This document shows, piece by piece, positions 23,487 through 31,836 of a stretch of DNA of 38,969 nt. A program made the position numbers and the translations under genes. Numbering within the stretch: the first letter of the stretch is position 1; every line of letters starts with the position of its first letter. Source of the stretch: an uncultured Clostridia bacterium (GTDB lineage: Bacteria > Bacillota > Clostridia > Oscillospirales > CAG-272); assembly GCA_947627475.1 (NCBI GenBank), contig CANQWE010000013.1, positions 1 to 38,969 on the forward strand. The letters are read 5' to 3'. The notes beneath the pieces were generated by a model that was not told where the DNA came from, did no database searches, and saw only the letters and a program-made list of their open reading frames with translations.

Positions 23487-24725
23487 TTATCTTGCTCCGT
23501 TTATCGGAAGGAAAACAGTAATTTGAAAAATGTGATCCTCCTGAACTGACGCCTGGATTTTGCCGCCGTGTGCTACCACAATTGCTTTTGCTATGGACAA
23601 GCCGATCCCATGCCCGCCAGTTTGTGAATTGCGTGATAAGTCGGCACGATAAAACCGGTCAAATATATGCTCCAGATCCCCACGGGAGAATTTTACTTCT
23701 GTTGTATTTCGGACAGTCAGGCACAAAATCTTGGCCTGCTTTTCAAAGCACATCGAAATGACGCCGTCTTTCGAAGCGTATTTCCATGCATTGTCCATCA
23801 ATATACAAACAAGCTTTTGAATGGCCTTATCATTACCGTACAGGGACAGCATGGGCTGAATGCTGCATATAAACTTTTTTCCCTGTTGCTGTGCCAGCGC
23901 ATGAAAGGGTAGCGCTGCATCCGCTATGATTTCTGAAGCCGGAAACGCTGTCATTGGCATGCCCTGCTCCGTCTCTTCCATACGGGATAAAAAGACCAGG
24001 TCACTTGTCAGTTCCGCCATCCGTTTTGTCTGCTGCTGGATATCCTGAAGGCTTTCGTTCTCCCCAAACTCCATTTCCAAAATATCTGCGTTTGCCCGGA
24101 TGATTGTAAGAGGGGTTTTAAGCTCATGTCCTGCATCAGTAATAAACCGTTTTTGCTTTTCATAGCTCTCAGCGATGGGATGAATTATACGTCCGGACAA
24201 AATAGAAAAAAGGACCGAGACAATGAAAAATCCTGTAAAAGCCACTCCCATACTGGCAAACAAAAAAGTCTGAAAAGAATCCAATTTTCGTCCGCAGTCT
24301 AAAAAGGTAATCCGGACTTTCTCCCCTTCATCAGAACGCGCAAACCGGTATTCCCCGATAAATCCTCTGTCTCCATTCTTTTGTATGACCTCTTTTGCAT
24401 ATTCACGCGCTGTGCCAGCATCAACTGCAGTAATCCGGCTTGTCTCTGTTCGGATTACATTATCGGAGGAATCCAGCAAAACAGAAAAATATCTGGTTTC
24501 ATATGGAAGCTCCGGCGGCATATCCGACGGCGGCTGATTTTCTTTGCTGCCGTCAAAACCGGGAAAGGCTCCTTCGTTTCGCACCAGCAAATTCAGTGTT
24601 TGGTCCGCCTCACTTAAAACAGAGTAGTAGTTGATCCCATTCATCCCCACTACAATGACCGTCAAAAGTGTAAAAAGGGACAGAACAGACAAAACAATCC
24701 ATTTGCGCCGCAGTTTCTTTATCAT
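23487..24725 (-). CDS. Sensor histidine kinase
   Basis: 413 residues; the ATG at 24725 overlaps the stop of the response regulator (ATGA), so they are translationally coupled. Membrane helix at ~8-30, extracellular sensor at ~31-165 with no recognised fold, second helix at ~170-192, HisKA box DAGHELKTPLTIIRANADIL (phospho-His ~227), N box LMDNAWKYA, G box GGHGIGLSIAKA. The Asp-rich F/G boxes are otherwise ordinary. The final Arg codon and stop lie within the inverted repeat of the IS3 element, so a short C-terminal tail may have been replaced. Signal unknown. Confidence 0.92.
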   Translation of the reverse strand: MIKKLRRKWIVLSVLSLFTLLTVIVVGMNGINYYSVLSEADQTLNLLVRNEGAFPGFDGSKENQPPSDMPPELPYETRYFSVLLDSSDNVIRTETSRITAVDAGTAREYAKEVIQKNGDRGFIGEYRFARSDEGEKVRITFLDCGRKLDSFQTFLFASMGVAFTGFFIVSVLFSILSGRIIHPIAESYEKQKRFITDAGHELKTPLTIIRANADILEMEFGENESLQDIQQQTKRMAELTSDLVFLSRMEETEQGMPMTAFPASEIIADAALPFHALAQQQGKKFICSIQPMLSLYGNDKAIQKLVCILMDNAWKYASKDGVISMCFEKQAKILCLTVRNTTEVKFSRGDLEHIFDRFYRADLSRNSQTGGHGIGLSIAKAIVVAHGGKIQASVQEDHIFQITVFLPINGAR

Positions 24726-25393
24726 CGGTCTTCCTCCAGGGAATAGCCGGCATTTCTGGAAACTTTGATTTGAATGTTGGCCCGAAGTGCAGCCAGCTTC
24801 TTTCGCAGATAGGAAATATATACCCAAACCACATGGATTTCCGCTTCGCTGTCAAGACCCCAGATTTTCTCCATAAACCGTTCTGCCGGAATAATATGAT
24901 GTGGATTTGCCATGAGCATTTCCATCATCTGAAATTCTTTATTGGCCAGCCGAAAGCTGCCGGACGGTGAAGCAAGGGTATATGCGGCTGTGTCCAGCGT
25001 AATATTTCCTACAGTCAGCTTTGCATCAGAGGTTGACTGACTGCGGGTAATAGCCCGCAGCGCAGCCAGCAGTTCCTTTGTATCAAAAGGTTTCGTCAGA
25101 TAATAGTTTGCGCCGCTGTCCAGTCCCTGTACTCTATCATCGATCTCTGCTTTGGCAGTCAGCAAAAGCACAGGAATGGAACTGCCTGTACCGCGTAATT
25201 TCTTTAGAACGGCAATGCCATCCATTTTCGGCATCATAATGTCCAGAACCGCAACATCGTAATTCCCCGATTCCAAATACAGAAAAGCATCTTCTCCGTC
25301 ATATACGGCATCAACAGAGTAATGATTTTTTTCAAAGATCTTTACAAGGGCCTTTGCCAAGGGACGTTCATCCTCTGCAAGCAAAATTCTCAT
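24722..25393 (-). CDS. OmpR-family response regulator
   Basis: 223 residues. The receiver domain has the acidic pair EDE at 7-9, the phospho-Asp in VAVLDIMMPKMDG (~51), Thr in LLLTAKAEI and Lys in YYLTKPFD. The C-terminal winged helix (about 130-220) contains NKEFQMMEMLM and VYISYLRKKL. It is expressed with the kinase from a good promoter at 25483-25511 and is divergent from the VTC operon. The 11-bp direct repeats at 25601-25617 are a likely target. Confidence 0.95.
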   Translation of the reverse strand: MRILLAEDERPLAKALVKIFEKNHYSVDAVYDGEDAFLYLESGNYDVAVLDIMMPKMDGIAVLKKLRGTGSSIPVLLLTAKAEIDDRVQGLDSGANYYLTKPFDTKELLAALRAITRSQSTSDAKLTVGNITLDTAAYTLASPSGSFRLANKEFQMMEMLMANPHHIIPAERFMEKIWGLDSEAEIHVVWVYISYLRKKLAALRANIQIKVSRNAGYSLEEDR

Positions 25394-25482
25394 TTACTCT
25401 TTCTCCTTCCCTTTTCTTTTGTAAAAATTTGCAGGAAAGTAATTGGCAAGCCTTTTTTCGTGCAGCAAGTCTTGCTGTCTTT

Positions 25483-25511
25483 ATTATACAACTGCAAAGA
25501 ATATTATGCAA
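25483..25511 (-). promoter_or_regulatory. Promoter of the two-component system
   Basis: Minus-strand TTGCAT (25511-25506), 17-bp spacer, TATAAT (25488-25483), 90 bp before the regulator start. Confidence 0.8.
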
Positions 25512-25565
25512 TTTTTCTTGCCATAGAAACCTTTGTTTATATAGTGTACACTCCAAACCTTCATT

Positions 25566-25643
25566 CAAGTTAAAAAACAAGTTAAAAAAATTTGAAAAAA
25601 TTTCACGTGATTTTCACTTCGTTTAAGGTTTGGCATCTATACT
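25566..25643 (+). promoter_or_regulatory. Activator-type promoter of the VTC operon
   Basis: -10 TATACT at 25638-25643 with no -35 match at the right distance (CACTTC at 25615-25620). Just there lies TTTCAC twice, 25601-25606 and 25612-25617, an 11-bp step usual for OmpR-type dimers; CAAGTT also repeats at 25566 and 25578. A weak -35 overlapped by repeats suggests activation by the neighbouring regulator (inference). Confidence 0.55.
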
Positions 25644-25668
25644 AAGGCCACAGAAGGAGGCGAACATT

Positions 25669-26388
25669 ATGGCAATGCAAACTGTATTCAAGCGGTATGA
25701 ACTGAAATACATGCTTACCCCCGTACAAAAAGATAGGATACTCGCGGCAATGCAGCCTTATATGGAGTCGGACCGGTACGGACGTACAACCATCCGAAAT
25801 ATCTATTATGACACAGACAGCTATCGTTTGATCCGCCGTTCCATCGAAAAGCCGACATATAAGGAAAAGCTGCGCGTCCGCAGCTACAGCAAGGCAAATG
25901 CAGAAAGCACTGTATTTGTGGAGCTGAAGAAAAAGTATAAGCATATCGTGTACAAACGCCGTCTTGCTCTTTTGGAGCGGGAAGCAGTCCAATGGCTGTA
26001 CGGCAATGGCAGCTGTCCAAGGAACACGCAAATTGCAAAGGAAATCACATATTTTATGGAATATTACGAAACGCTGCGTCCCTCAGTATTTCTCGCTTAC
26101 GACCGGGAGGCTTACTGCTCCAAAGACGGCAGTGATTTTCGTATCACTTTTGACGATACGATTCTCTGCCGGCAAAGCGATTGCTCTCTTGGGTCAGAGA
26201 TTTACGGCGTATCCCTTCTAGAACCTAATAAAGTACTGATGGAAATCAAATGCGCAGGAGGGATTCCCATATGGCTGATCCATCTGCTTTCTGAGCAGCA
26301 GATTTATAAAACTTCTTATTCAAAATATGGAGCAGCCTACCAAACGATCATTTTCCCAGGACGAAAGGAGGGGGCCAGCTTTGCTTGA
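25669..26388 (+). CDS. VTC-domain protein (polyphosphate polymerase-like)
   Basis: 240 codons including the stop, from the ATG at 25669 after AAGGAGG. The soluble VTC domain has the expected basic and acidic tunnel motifs: KRYELKYML, NIYYDTDSYRLI, KEKLRVRSYS, VFVELKKKYKHIVYKRR, YDREAY, RITFDDTI and the late VLMEIKCAGGIPIWLIHLL with KTSYSKYGAAYQ. In yeast Vtc4 this tunnel makes polyphosphate from ATP; bacterial relatives with a DUF4956 neighbour are not well studied, so the product is open. Its end overlaps the DUF4956 gene by 8 bp. No membrane helix of its own. Confidence 0.88.
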   Translation: MAMQTVFKRYELKYMLTPVQKDRILAAMQPYMESDRYGRTTIRNIYYDTDSYRLIRRSIEKPTYKEKLRVRSYSKANAESTVFVELKKKYKHIVYKRRLALLEREAVQWLYGNGSCPRNTQIAKEITYFMEYYETLRPSVFLAYDREAYCSKDGSDFRITFDDTILCRQSDCSLGSEIYGVSLLEPNKVLMEIKCAGGIPIWLIHLLSEQQIYKTSYSKYGAAYQTIIFPGRKEGASFA

Positions 26389-27076
26389 CACAATATTGAA
26401 AGGGCTGTTTGATACGGATATCACCGCGACCATCTCCTTAACCGATTTTTTGCTCTGTCTGGGCTTTTCGCTGCTGCTGGGTCTGATTATGGCCCTTTGT
26501 TATATGTATCGTACACGCTATACGAAAAGCTTCGTGATTACGCTGGCGCTTCTCCCGGCAGTTGTCTGCATCGTTATTATGATGGTCAACGGGAATGTGG
26601 GAACCGGTGTGGCCGTTGCAGGCGCATTCAGTCTTGTACGGTTTCGCTCTGTTCCCGGGACCGCCAAAGAAATCTGCACCCTGTTTCTTGCAATGAGCAC
26701 GGGGTTGATTGCCGGCATGGGTTATCTTGCCTTTGCCGCACTGTTCACCGTCATTATGTGCGCTGTTTTCCTGGTTTATAATCGTCTGGATTTGGGTGTC
26801 CGAAAAAACGCGGCAACCTATAAAACCCTTACGGTTACCATTCCGGAGGATTTGAATTATTCCGGCGTATTCGACGATATTTTTCAAAGGTATACATCTG
26901 CACATGATCTTATATATGTAAAAACTACCAACATGGGCAGTATGTTTCGTCTGACATACCAAATCTCTCTGCTGGATATCGCAAAGGAAAAGGAAATGAT
27001 CGACCAGCTCCGCTGCCGAAACGGAAATCTTGAAATTGCCGTATCCAATCAGGAGACAACGGCAGCAGAGTTGTGA
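26381..27076 (+). CDS. DUF4956 integral membrane protein
   Basis: 231 residues from a TTG at 26381 after AAAGGAGGGGG; the longer frame from 26327 lies inside the VTC gene. Four membrane helices occupy about residues 20-125, with the family's VAGAFSLVRFRSVPGTAKEI loop between them; the last ~95 residues form a cytoplasmic alpha/beta domain (YKTLTVTIPEDLNYSG...). This family is found next to VTC-domain proteins in many bacteria and is thought to form the membrane part of the machine. It is translationally coupled to the VTC gene. Confidence 0.9.
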   Translation: MLDTILKGLFDTDITATISLTDFLLCLGFSLLLGLIMALCYMYRTRYTKSFVITLALLPAVVCIVIMMVNGNVGTGVAVAGAFSLVRFRSVPGTAKEICTLFLAMSTGLIAGMGYLAFAALFTVIMCAVFLVYNRLDLGVRKNAATYKTLTVTIPEDLNYSGVFDDIFQRYTSAHDLIYVKTTNMGSMFRLTYQISLLDIAKEKEMIDQLRCRNGNLEIAVSNQETTAAEL

Positions 27077-27096
27077 CGAAAGGGAGGGGGATTTTT

Positions 27097-28896
27097 TTGA
27101 AAAAATTTTCTTTTTTACTATCGGTGCTGTGTGTGGTACTTTGTATATTTGCCGGCTGTGCAAAAACCGGCACCGATACAGAGGCTGGCAACAGTGGAAA
27201 CAGCGACAGCAGTGAGAGTGGCAATACTTCCGCGGACTCTGCAGAAGCCGTCCCTACTGCAGCGGACTCCGGGATGTTCACCAATCGGGATTATGATACC
27301 AGCTACGATGAGAGCAACAGCGTCGGCATTAACCTGAACGGCAGCTCAGCCACGGCCAGCTCCGACAGCGTGCAGATCGCAGATAATATTATAACGATCA
27401 CCGAAGAGGCGACCTATATCATCTCCGGGACATTGGATGATGGCATGATTATCGTCAACGCCCCCGATACTGCCAAGCTGCAGCTGGTGTTAAAAGAAGC
27501 CAGTATCCACAGTGAAACCTCTGCAGCGCTGTATATCCTGGAAGCGGATAAAGTATTTGTAACGCTTGCAGACGGAACAGAGAATACACTGTCAGGCGGG
27601 GATGTCTTTACGCCCATCGACGATAACAATATTGACGGCGCCCTGTTTTCGAGGCAGGATCTGACTTTAAACGGCACAGGCAGCCTTACGGTAGATGCGC
27701 CTGCAGGTCACGGGATCGTGTGTAAAGACGACCTTGTACTCACAAGCGGCATATATACTATCCATGCTGCTTTCCATGGACTTGACGCCAATGACAGCGT
27801 GCGTATTACAAGCGCTGCCATCACGATCGACGCTGGAAAAGACGGCATACATGCAGAAAATAGCGAGGATGCCTCCCTTGGTTTCGTATACATTGTCAGC
27901 GGAACACTGCAGCTGGAGGCAGAGGGTGACGGTATCAGCGCCGGAACATATCTGCAGATTGAAAATGGTACTTACCATATTATTGCAGGCGGCGGCAGCG
28001 AAAACGGCGTAAAAGAAAGTTCCGACCTCTGGGGCGGCTTTATGGGTGGAAGGCCCGGACAATCTATGCAATCTCCCGTTTTCAATGAAAACAGTACCAG
28101 TGATGACAGCACCAGCATGAAAGGTCTGAAAGCAACGGGAGACTTGTTGATTTATGGTGGAACGATCACCATCGATTCGGCAGACGATTCCATTCACTCA
28201 AATGCTTCAATTACGGTGTTGGGCGGAACTTTTACTATTGCATCCGGCGATGACGGATTTCACGCCGACGATACGCTGAGCATTGCAGATGGAACAATCG
28301 ACATCAGCGAGAGCTACGAGGGGCTGGAAGCGCTGCATGTAATGGTGAACGGTGGGGCTATCCGACTGACAGCTGCAGATGATGGCATCAATGCGGCAGG
28401 CGGCGCTGATTCCAGCGGGACCGGCGGCAGAGATGGAGGCATGTTTGGCGGCATGGGGCCCGGCAGCGGTAATGGCAGTATTGAGATTTCCGGCGGCAAT
28501 CTGTATATCCATGCATCCGGCGATGGAATAGATGCCAACGGTTCCCTGACTATATCCGGCGGGCAAATTACGATTTGCGGTCCTACAGCGGGCGACACTG
28601 CAATTCTCGACTATGATACTACCGGCGTGATTACAGGGGGAATCTTTATGGGAACCGGCTCGTCCAGAATGGCACAAAGCTTTACAGATTCACAACAAGG
28701 CTTCCTTTCTGTAAATATCGGTAGTCAGCGTGCGGAAACGCCTGTCACAGTACAGGATGCAACAGGGAACGCCATTCTCTCCTGGATACCGGAACTGGAT
28801 TTTAATTTTGTGATCGTCAGTGCTCCCGATCTAGTCAGCGGTGAAACATACACGGTCGCGGCCGGGTCCGCTTCTAAAAATGTTACGGCAAGCTGA
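27097..28896 (+). CDS. Cthe_2159-like (DUF4353) beta-helix lipoprotein
   Basis: 599 residues from a TTG at 27097 after GGGAGGGGG. Lipoprotein signal: MKKFSFLLSVLCVVLCIFAGC, cut before Cys21. Then a Ser/Gly/Asn/Asp-rich linker to ~75 and a right-handed beta-helix of repeats such as DGIHAEN, DGISAGT, DGFHADD, DGINAAGG and DGIDANGSLTISGG. Gly-rich loops lie at ~312-330 and ~440-465. The C. thermocellum relative Cthe_2159 binds cellulose and pectic sugars with calcium. It is the third gene of the VTC operon, so it may bind or display the polymer made or exported by the first two (inference). Confidence 0.87.
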   Translation: MKKFSFLLSVLCVVLCIFAGCAKTGTDTEAGNSGNSDSSESGNTSADSAEAVPTAADSGMFTNRDYDTSYDESNSVGINLNGSSATASSDSVQIADNIITITEEATYIISGTLDDGMIIVNAPDTAKLQLVLKEASIHSETSAALYILEADKVFVTLADGTENTLSGGDVFTPIDDNNIDGALFSRQDLTLNGTGSLTVDAPAGHGIVCKDDLVLTSGIYTIHAAFHGLDANDSVRITSAAITIDAGKDGIHAENSEDASLGFVYIVSGTLQLEAEGDGISAGTYLQIENGTYHIIAGGGSENGVKESSDLWGGFMGGRPGQSMQSPVFNENSTSDDSTSMKGLKATGDLLIYGGTITIDSADDSIHSNASITVLGGTFTIASGDDGFHADDTLSIADGTIDISESYEGLEALHVMVNGGAIRLTAADDGINAAGGADSSGTGGRDGGMFGGMGPGSGNGSIEISGGNLYIHASGDGIDANGSLTISGGQITICGPTAGDTAILDYDTTGVITGGIFMGTGSSRMAQSFTDSQQGFLSVNIGSQRAETPVTVQDATGNAILSWIPELDFNFVIVSAPDLVSGETYTVAAGSASKNVTAS

Positions 28897-29101
28897 TATA
28901 TATAAATAACAGTGAAACGATCTGTGGAAAATCAAGAAGCGGCCAAACGGTGAGGTAATGTAACGAAGCAGTTGACGAAAGCTGAAGGTATTATCGAAAG
29001 CTTAAGGCTGCTGATTAAATGGACTGAGTCGGAAAAATCAACGGGGTCAGAAGCCGTACAAAAGAGATTATAAACACTCATATGATTTACACATAATTTT
29101 T

Positions 29102-29134
29102 AAGAGGCGACAAGGAAATTCCTTGCCGCTTCTT
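29102..29134 (+). terminator. Imperfect terminator hairpin after the VTC operon
   Basis: AAGAGGCGACAAGGAA faces TTCCTTGCCGCTTCTT with two mismatches and a minimal loop; TGTGTTTATTT follows. It is about 200 bp after the last gene. Confidence 0.55.
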
Positions 29135-29347
29135 GTGTTTATTTATCAAAATCGACTTAAAACGATTTTGATAGAGTGTAAACATTTTTTAATAATATAA
29201 TTTATTAAGTATCTTTGCTGTAGTACTCCATCCTACTAAAAGCGGAATGCCTCACGATGTAACTAAGGAAGAAAAAACAAACGATATTTTTGGAAAAACA
29301 GGTTGTATTATGGATAAACGGCAAATAATCCAAAGGGCAAATCGTAT

Positions 29348-29479
29348 ATGGATATGCTTGCCGGAGGCATTGATCCCATAAGCGGAAAGTTGGATGAAAA
29401 GAATTCGGCTTTGCATCAAGAACGACTACAAAAATGTTTCGCAGCTGATCGAAGAAACAGTCGTGGATAAAAACCGGTG
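29348..29479 (+). pseudogene. Frameshifted small ORF remnant
   Basis: ATG at 29348 reads MDMLAGGIDPISGKLDEKNS then RLQKCF; the sense continuation (SQLIEETVVDKNR) is in another frame from about 29430 to a TGA at 29479. The pattern G-I-D-P-x-S/T-G-x-x-x-(D/E) recalls small uncharacterised proteins of Bacillota, by memory only. No ribosome binding site. Confidence 0.35.
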
Positions 29480-29903
29480 AAGCCAAAAAACAGTTGCTTT
29501 TCTCGCAGCAAACGCAAGAATTTCTATTTAATAATATAAACCAGATCACTGAAAGCACAATCAGACAGTCCTCGATCTGAAGCGCATTGAAATTCAATTT
29601 TACAAGAAAATCTATTGATAACTTATATTTCCGTTGTATAACATAAACATAAGAATCGGTAAGCGTCCGGGATAAAGCTGCGGTAGCTACATGAAATTAC
29701 TACCGCATCATATGCAAACGTCTTGGAACGTCGACGGCAGACGGCACAGGAAGTAACAGCGTTCCGTCTCTTATTTCAAAGCCGAAATATCAAGATGAAC
29801 AACCACTGACCAAGGGGGTAACATTACCGACGAGGATTGATATTGCCCTTGACGGCAGATGCAGTATGCAGAACCGCTAAAAGAAAACAGCCTAAAGTGC
29901 AAA

Positions 29904-29934
29904 GCGGCGGTAAAGCCGAAAGGCTATACCGCCG
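29904..29934 (-). terminator. Hairpin after the M14 peptidase gene
   Basis: GGCGGTA (29906-29912) with TACCGCC (29927-29933), and a nested AGCC/GGCT, about 50 bp beyond the stop. The T-run on the minus side is poor. Confidence 0.5.
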
Positions 29935-29986
29935 TCATACATAAAAAACTCGTTACCGTGCTTTACCTAAAAGCTGTGCCCTGCTT

Positions 29987-30925
29987 TTATATTAATAGTG
30001 GTGCGCAGAACAGCATTTCCCGCAGCCCTGCATAAATATTGAAATATTTGCTTTCCGGCAGCGGATTTTCTCCCTTGCCGCATTCTATGGTGAAGGAAGG
30101 CCGGTTAAACTCCTGTATAAACCAATCTGTCAGTCCTCCGTAAGAAGCCAATCCCTCTGGCTCCGATACTGTATACCCGGAAAGACGTCCAAGCTGAGCG
30201 GCGATCTGCTTTGCACCTGGCGGAGCGTATCCACCGGAAGTATAATAAATTTCTTCCCCTTGGGTATGCAGCGTAAGAATCATGCGCAGATCTCCGTTAA
30301 AGCGGATGTAATTGCAAAGTGCCCCCGTCTCCGGCTCCGATTCGGGATTTTCTCCAGAAAATCGGGTAGGGCCGGCAAAAATTTCTGCCTCTGCTTCCAG
30401 TTTCTTGTATTCTGCAAACCCAGCGTTATAATTGTGATTTAGATCTACGCCCCGGGCGTTGGCCTGCCATTTTGCATAATTTCCCCCGCTCATCCGCTCC
30501 AGACGCTCCCGCAGTGGATTGGAGTCTTCCACGCCATGGATCTGCAGCTGAGCACCATCCGGGTTGAGCATGGGAATTATACGGATGCATCGGGTAGCAT
30601 ACAGGGTTCCCAGATTGATGCCAAAAGCCTGCTTCCCGCTTTTATAGTATTCGCAATATTCGTTAATAAACCGAAGCAGAAACAGCGTTGTGATCCATTC
30701 CATTCCGTGGTGGGTCCCTACATATAAAACGCTTTTCGGCGCCGCCTCATCTCCAAGACTCACCATTTGTATCCGTCTGCCAAGGATCGTCTCCCCAATG
30801 GATTGGATAGATATAAAATCATACCGTCCGGCAAATATATCCAAAAATTCGCTTACCGTCTCATAATCTGCCGGCATTGCAAAATCGAGAAGCGCCTTGT
30901 CTGTACAGATTTCTTTTTTCGCCAT
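29987..30925 (-). CDS. M14-family zinc carboxypeptidase
   Basis: 312 residues from the ATG at 30925 after AGAGGAGG; the in-frame start at 30952 has no site. Zinc ligands are visible: YVGTHHGMEWIT (H-x-x-E pair) and TLHTQGEEIYY (third His). RGVDLNHNYNAGF supplies the substrate-binding Arg/Asn and FTIECGKGENP the catalytic Glu. The type resembles gamma-D-glutamyl-meso-diaminopimelate peptidases, which cut cell-wall peptides; without a signal peptide it would act in the cytoplasm on recycled muropeptides. Substrate is inferred from the family. Confidence 0.87.
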   Translation of the reverse strand: MAKKEICTDKALLDFAMPADYETVSEFLDIFAGRYDFISIQSIGETILGRRIQMVSLGDEAAPKSVLYVGTHHGMEWITTLFLLRFINEYCEYYKSGKQAFGINLGTLYATRCIRIIPMLNPDGAQLQIHGVEDSNPLRERLERMSGGNYAKWQANARGVDLNHNYNAGFAEYKKLEAEAEIFAGPTRFSGENPESEPETGALCNYIRFNGDLRMILTLHTQGEEIYYTSGGYAPPGAKQIAAQLGRLSGYTVSEPEGLASYGGLTDWFIQEFNRPSFTIECGKGENPLPESKYFNIYAGLREMLFCAPLLI

Positions 30926-30993
30926 GCCTGTACCTCCTCTTACCTTTTGCAATATATATATTCCCGTCCTTTGTAAATATTCCCTGCAGCTAC

Positions 30994-31022
30994 TTGTTTT
31001 CTGGCATTTAATATGATAAAAT
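30994..31022 (+). promoter_or_regulatory. Promoter of the membrane protein/lipoprotein operon
   Basis: TTGTTT (30994-30999), 17-bp spacer, TAAAAT (31017-31022), 28 bp before the start codon. Confidence 0.65.
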
Positions 31023-31050
31023 AGTACAAAGTTTCAAATAGGGAGACAGT

Positions 31051-31836
31051 ATGGCAAGCCTAAGAAAAACAAAAAAATTTTATCTGTGTTCCATATGCTC
31101 CACGTTTCTTTTTACTTTGATCGGTAAAATTCTGTTTATTTTTTACAGAGCTGCTGTTTCCGATATAATGATCGCGGGGGCTTCTTCCTTTTTCCTGCGT
31201 GCCCTGCCATATATCAGCAACTTTGGCGCACAGCTGTTCTCCAGAGCCGCATTTGTCGCCGCTGTTTGCAGCATCATATACGCTGTATCCTTCTTCGGCA
31301 GAAAAACAGGCGGAAAAAGCTTACTCTATTCTATGCTGTGTCTTTTGGCCGGTGAAGCGGCACTTTTTCTGTACAATGTCACACAAAATGTTGTCGGCAG
31401 TGCCAGTATAAAAGCCTGGGCCTTATCTGCCCTTACAGAAATCCTTTTTTCCGGCGTTGTTTGGGGGCTTACCTTCTGGATCGGTTATTGGTATGCTGTG
31501 AAGCGGTTTCACGCTGTCCATACCCAGCGGCTGAAAAAATTTGCTCCCCTGCGGGCTGTCCTGCTTTCTCTGGGTATCACCTGCGCTTTGCATATTATGA
31601 TTCTATCTGTAAATAAGGTGATTCCCTTTTTTATGGCGTATCAAAATATTACAGGCAAAGAGGTGTTGGATATCCTTTATGACTATGGATACTATATTTT
31701 CTGGCATCTGGGCATATCCTTTCTGATCGCCCCGGTTTATCTGAAAATTTTAGAAAAAACAACCGGGCGGCTGCGTCCCAAAGATTACCGGGCCGACCCG
31801 TCACAAGAAAATACAAAGAAAGGTGAAATTTTATGA
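31051..31836 (+). CDS. Polytopic membrane protein, unknown function
   Basis: 261 residues from an ATG after AGGGAGA. About six hydrophobic helices span roughly residues 10-35, 65-90, 95-115, 125-155, 170-195 and 210-235, between basic loops. No enzyme motif seen. Its stop overlaps the start of the trigger-factor-like lipoprotein gene (ATGA), so the two are made together; the pair may act in folding or export of surface proteins. Family not recognised. Confidence 0.7.
   Translation: MASLRKTKKFYLCSICSTFLFTLIGKILFIFYRAAVSDIMIAGASSFFLRALPYISNFGAQLFSRAAFVAAVCSIIYAVSFFGRKTGGKSLLYSMLCLLAGEAALFLYNVTQNVVGSASIKAWALSALTEILFSGVVWGLTFWIGYWYAVKRFHAVHTQRLKKFAPLRAVLLSLGITCALHIMILSVNKVIPFFMAYQNITGKEVLDILYDYGYYIFWHLGISFLIAPVYLKILEKTTGRLRPKDYRADPSQENTKKGEIL

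Larger units (their letters stand above)
22172..23492 (+). mobile_element. IS3-family insertion sequence
   Basis: About 1.32 kb with two overlapping genes and imperfect terminal inverted repeats of ~60 bp. The outer part is AGATAAAAAGCGCCT on both ends (22172-22186; 23492-23478 reversed). The inner part shares GTGAACA, CGGACA and AAAAAAGCACCT at nearly the same spacing (left to 22234; right from 23432). Each end thus carries two copies of an AAAAAGCRCCT motif. I find no target duplication (TTT on the left, TGC on the right), so the true boundaries may differ by some bases. The right end contains the stop codon of the kinase gene. Confidence 0.85.
28897..29986. other. Degenerate intergenic region
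   Basis: Over 1 kb without an intact gene. Short open pieces, frame changes and hairpins suggest decayed mobile or phage DNA. Small remnants: KQLTKAEGIIESLRLLIKW on the plus strand near 28965 and the frame at 29348. From 29640 to 29900 I see only short inverted repeats (for example GCGGTAGCTACATG..TACTACCGC near 29678). Confidence 0.5.
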
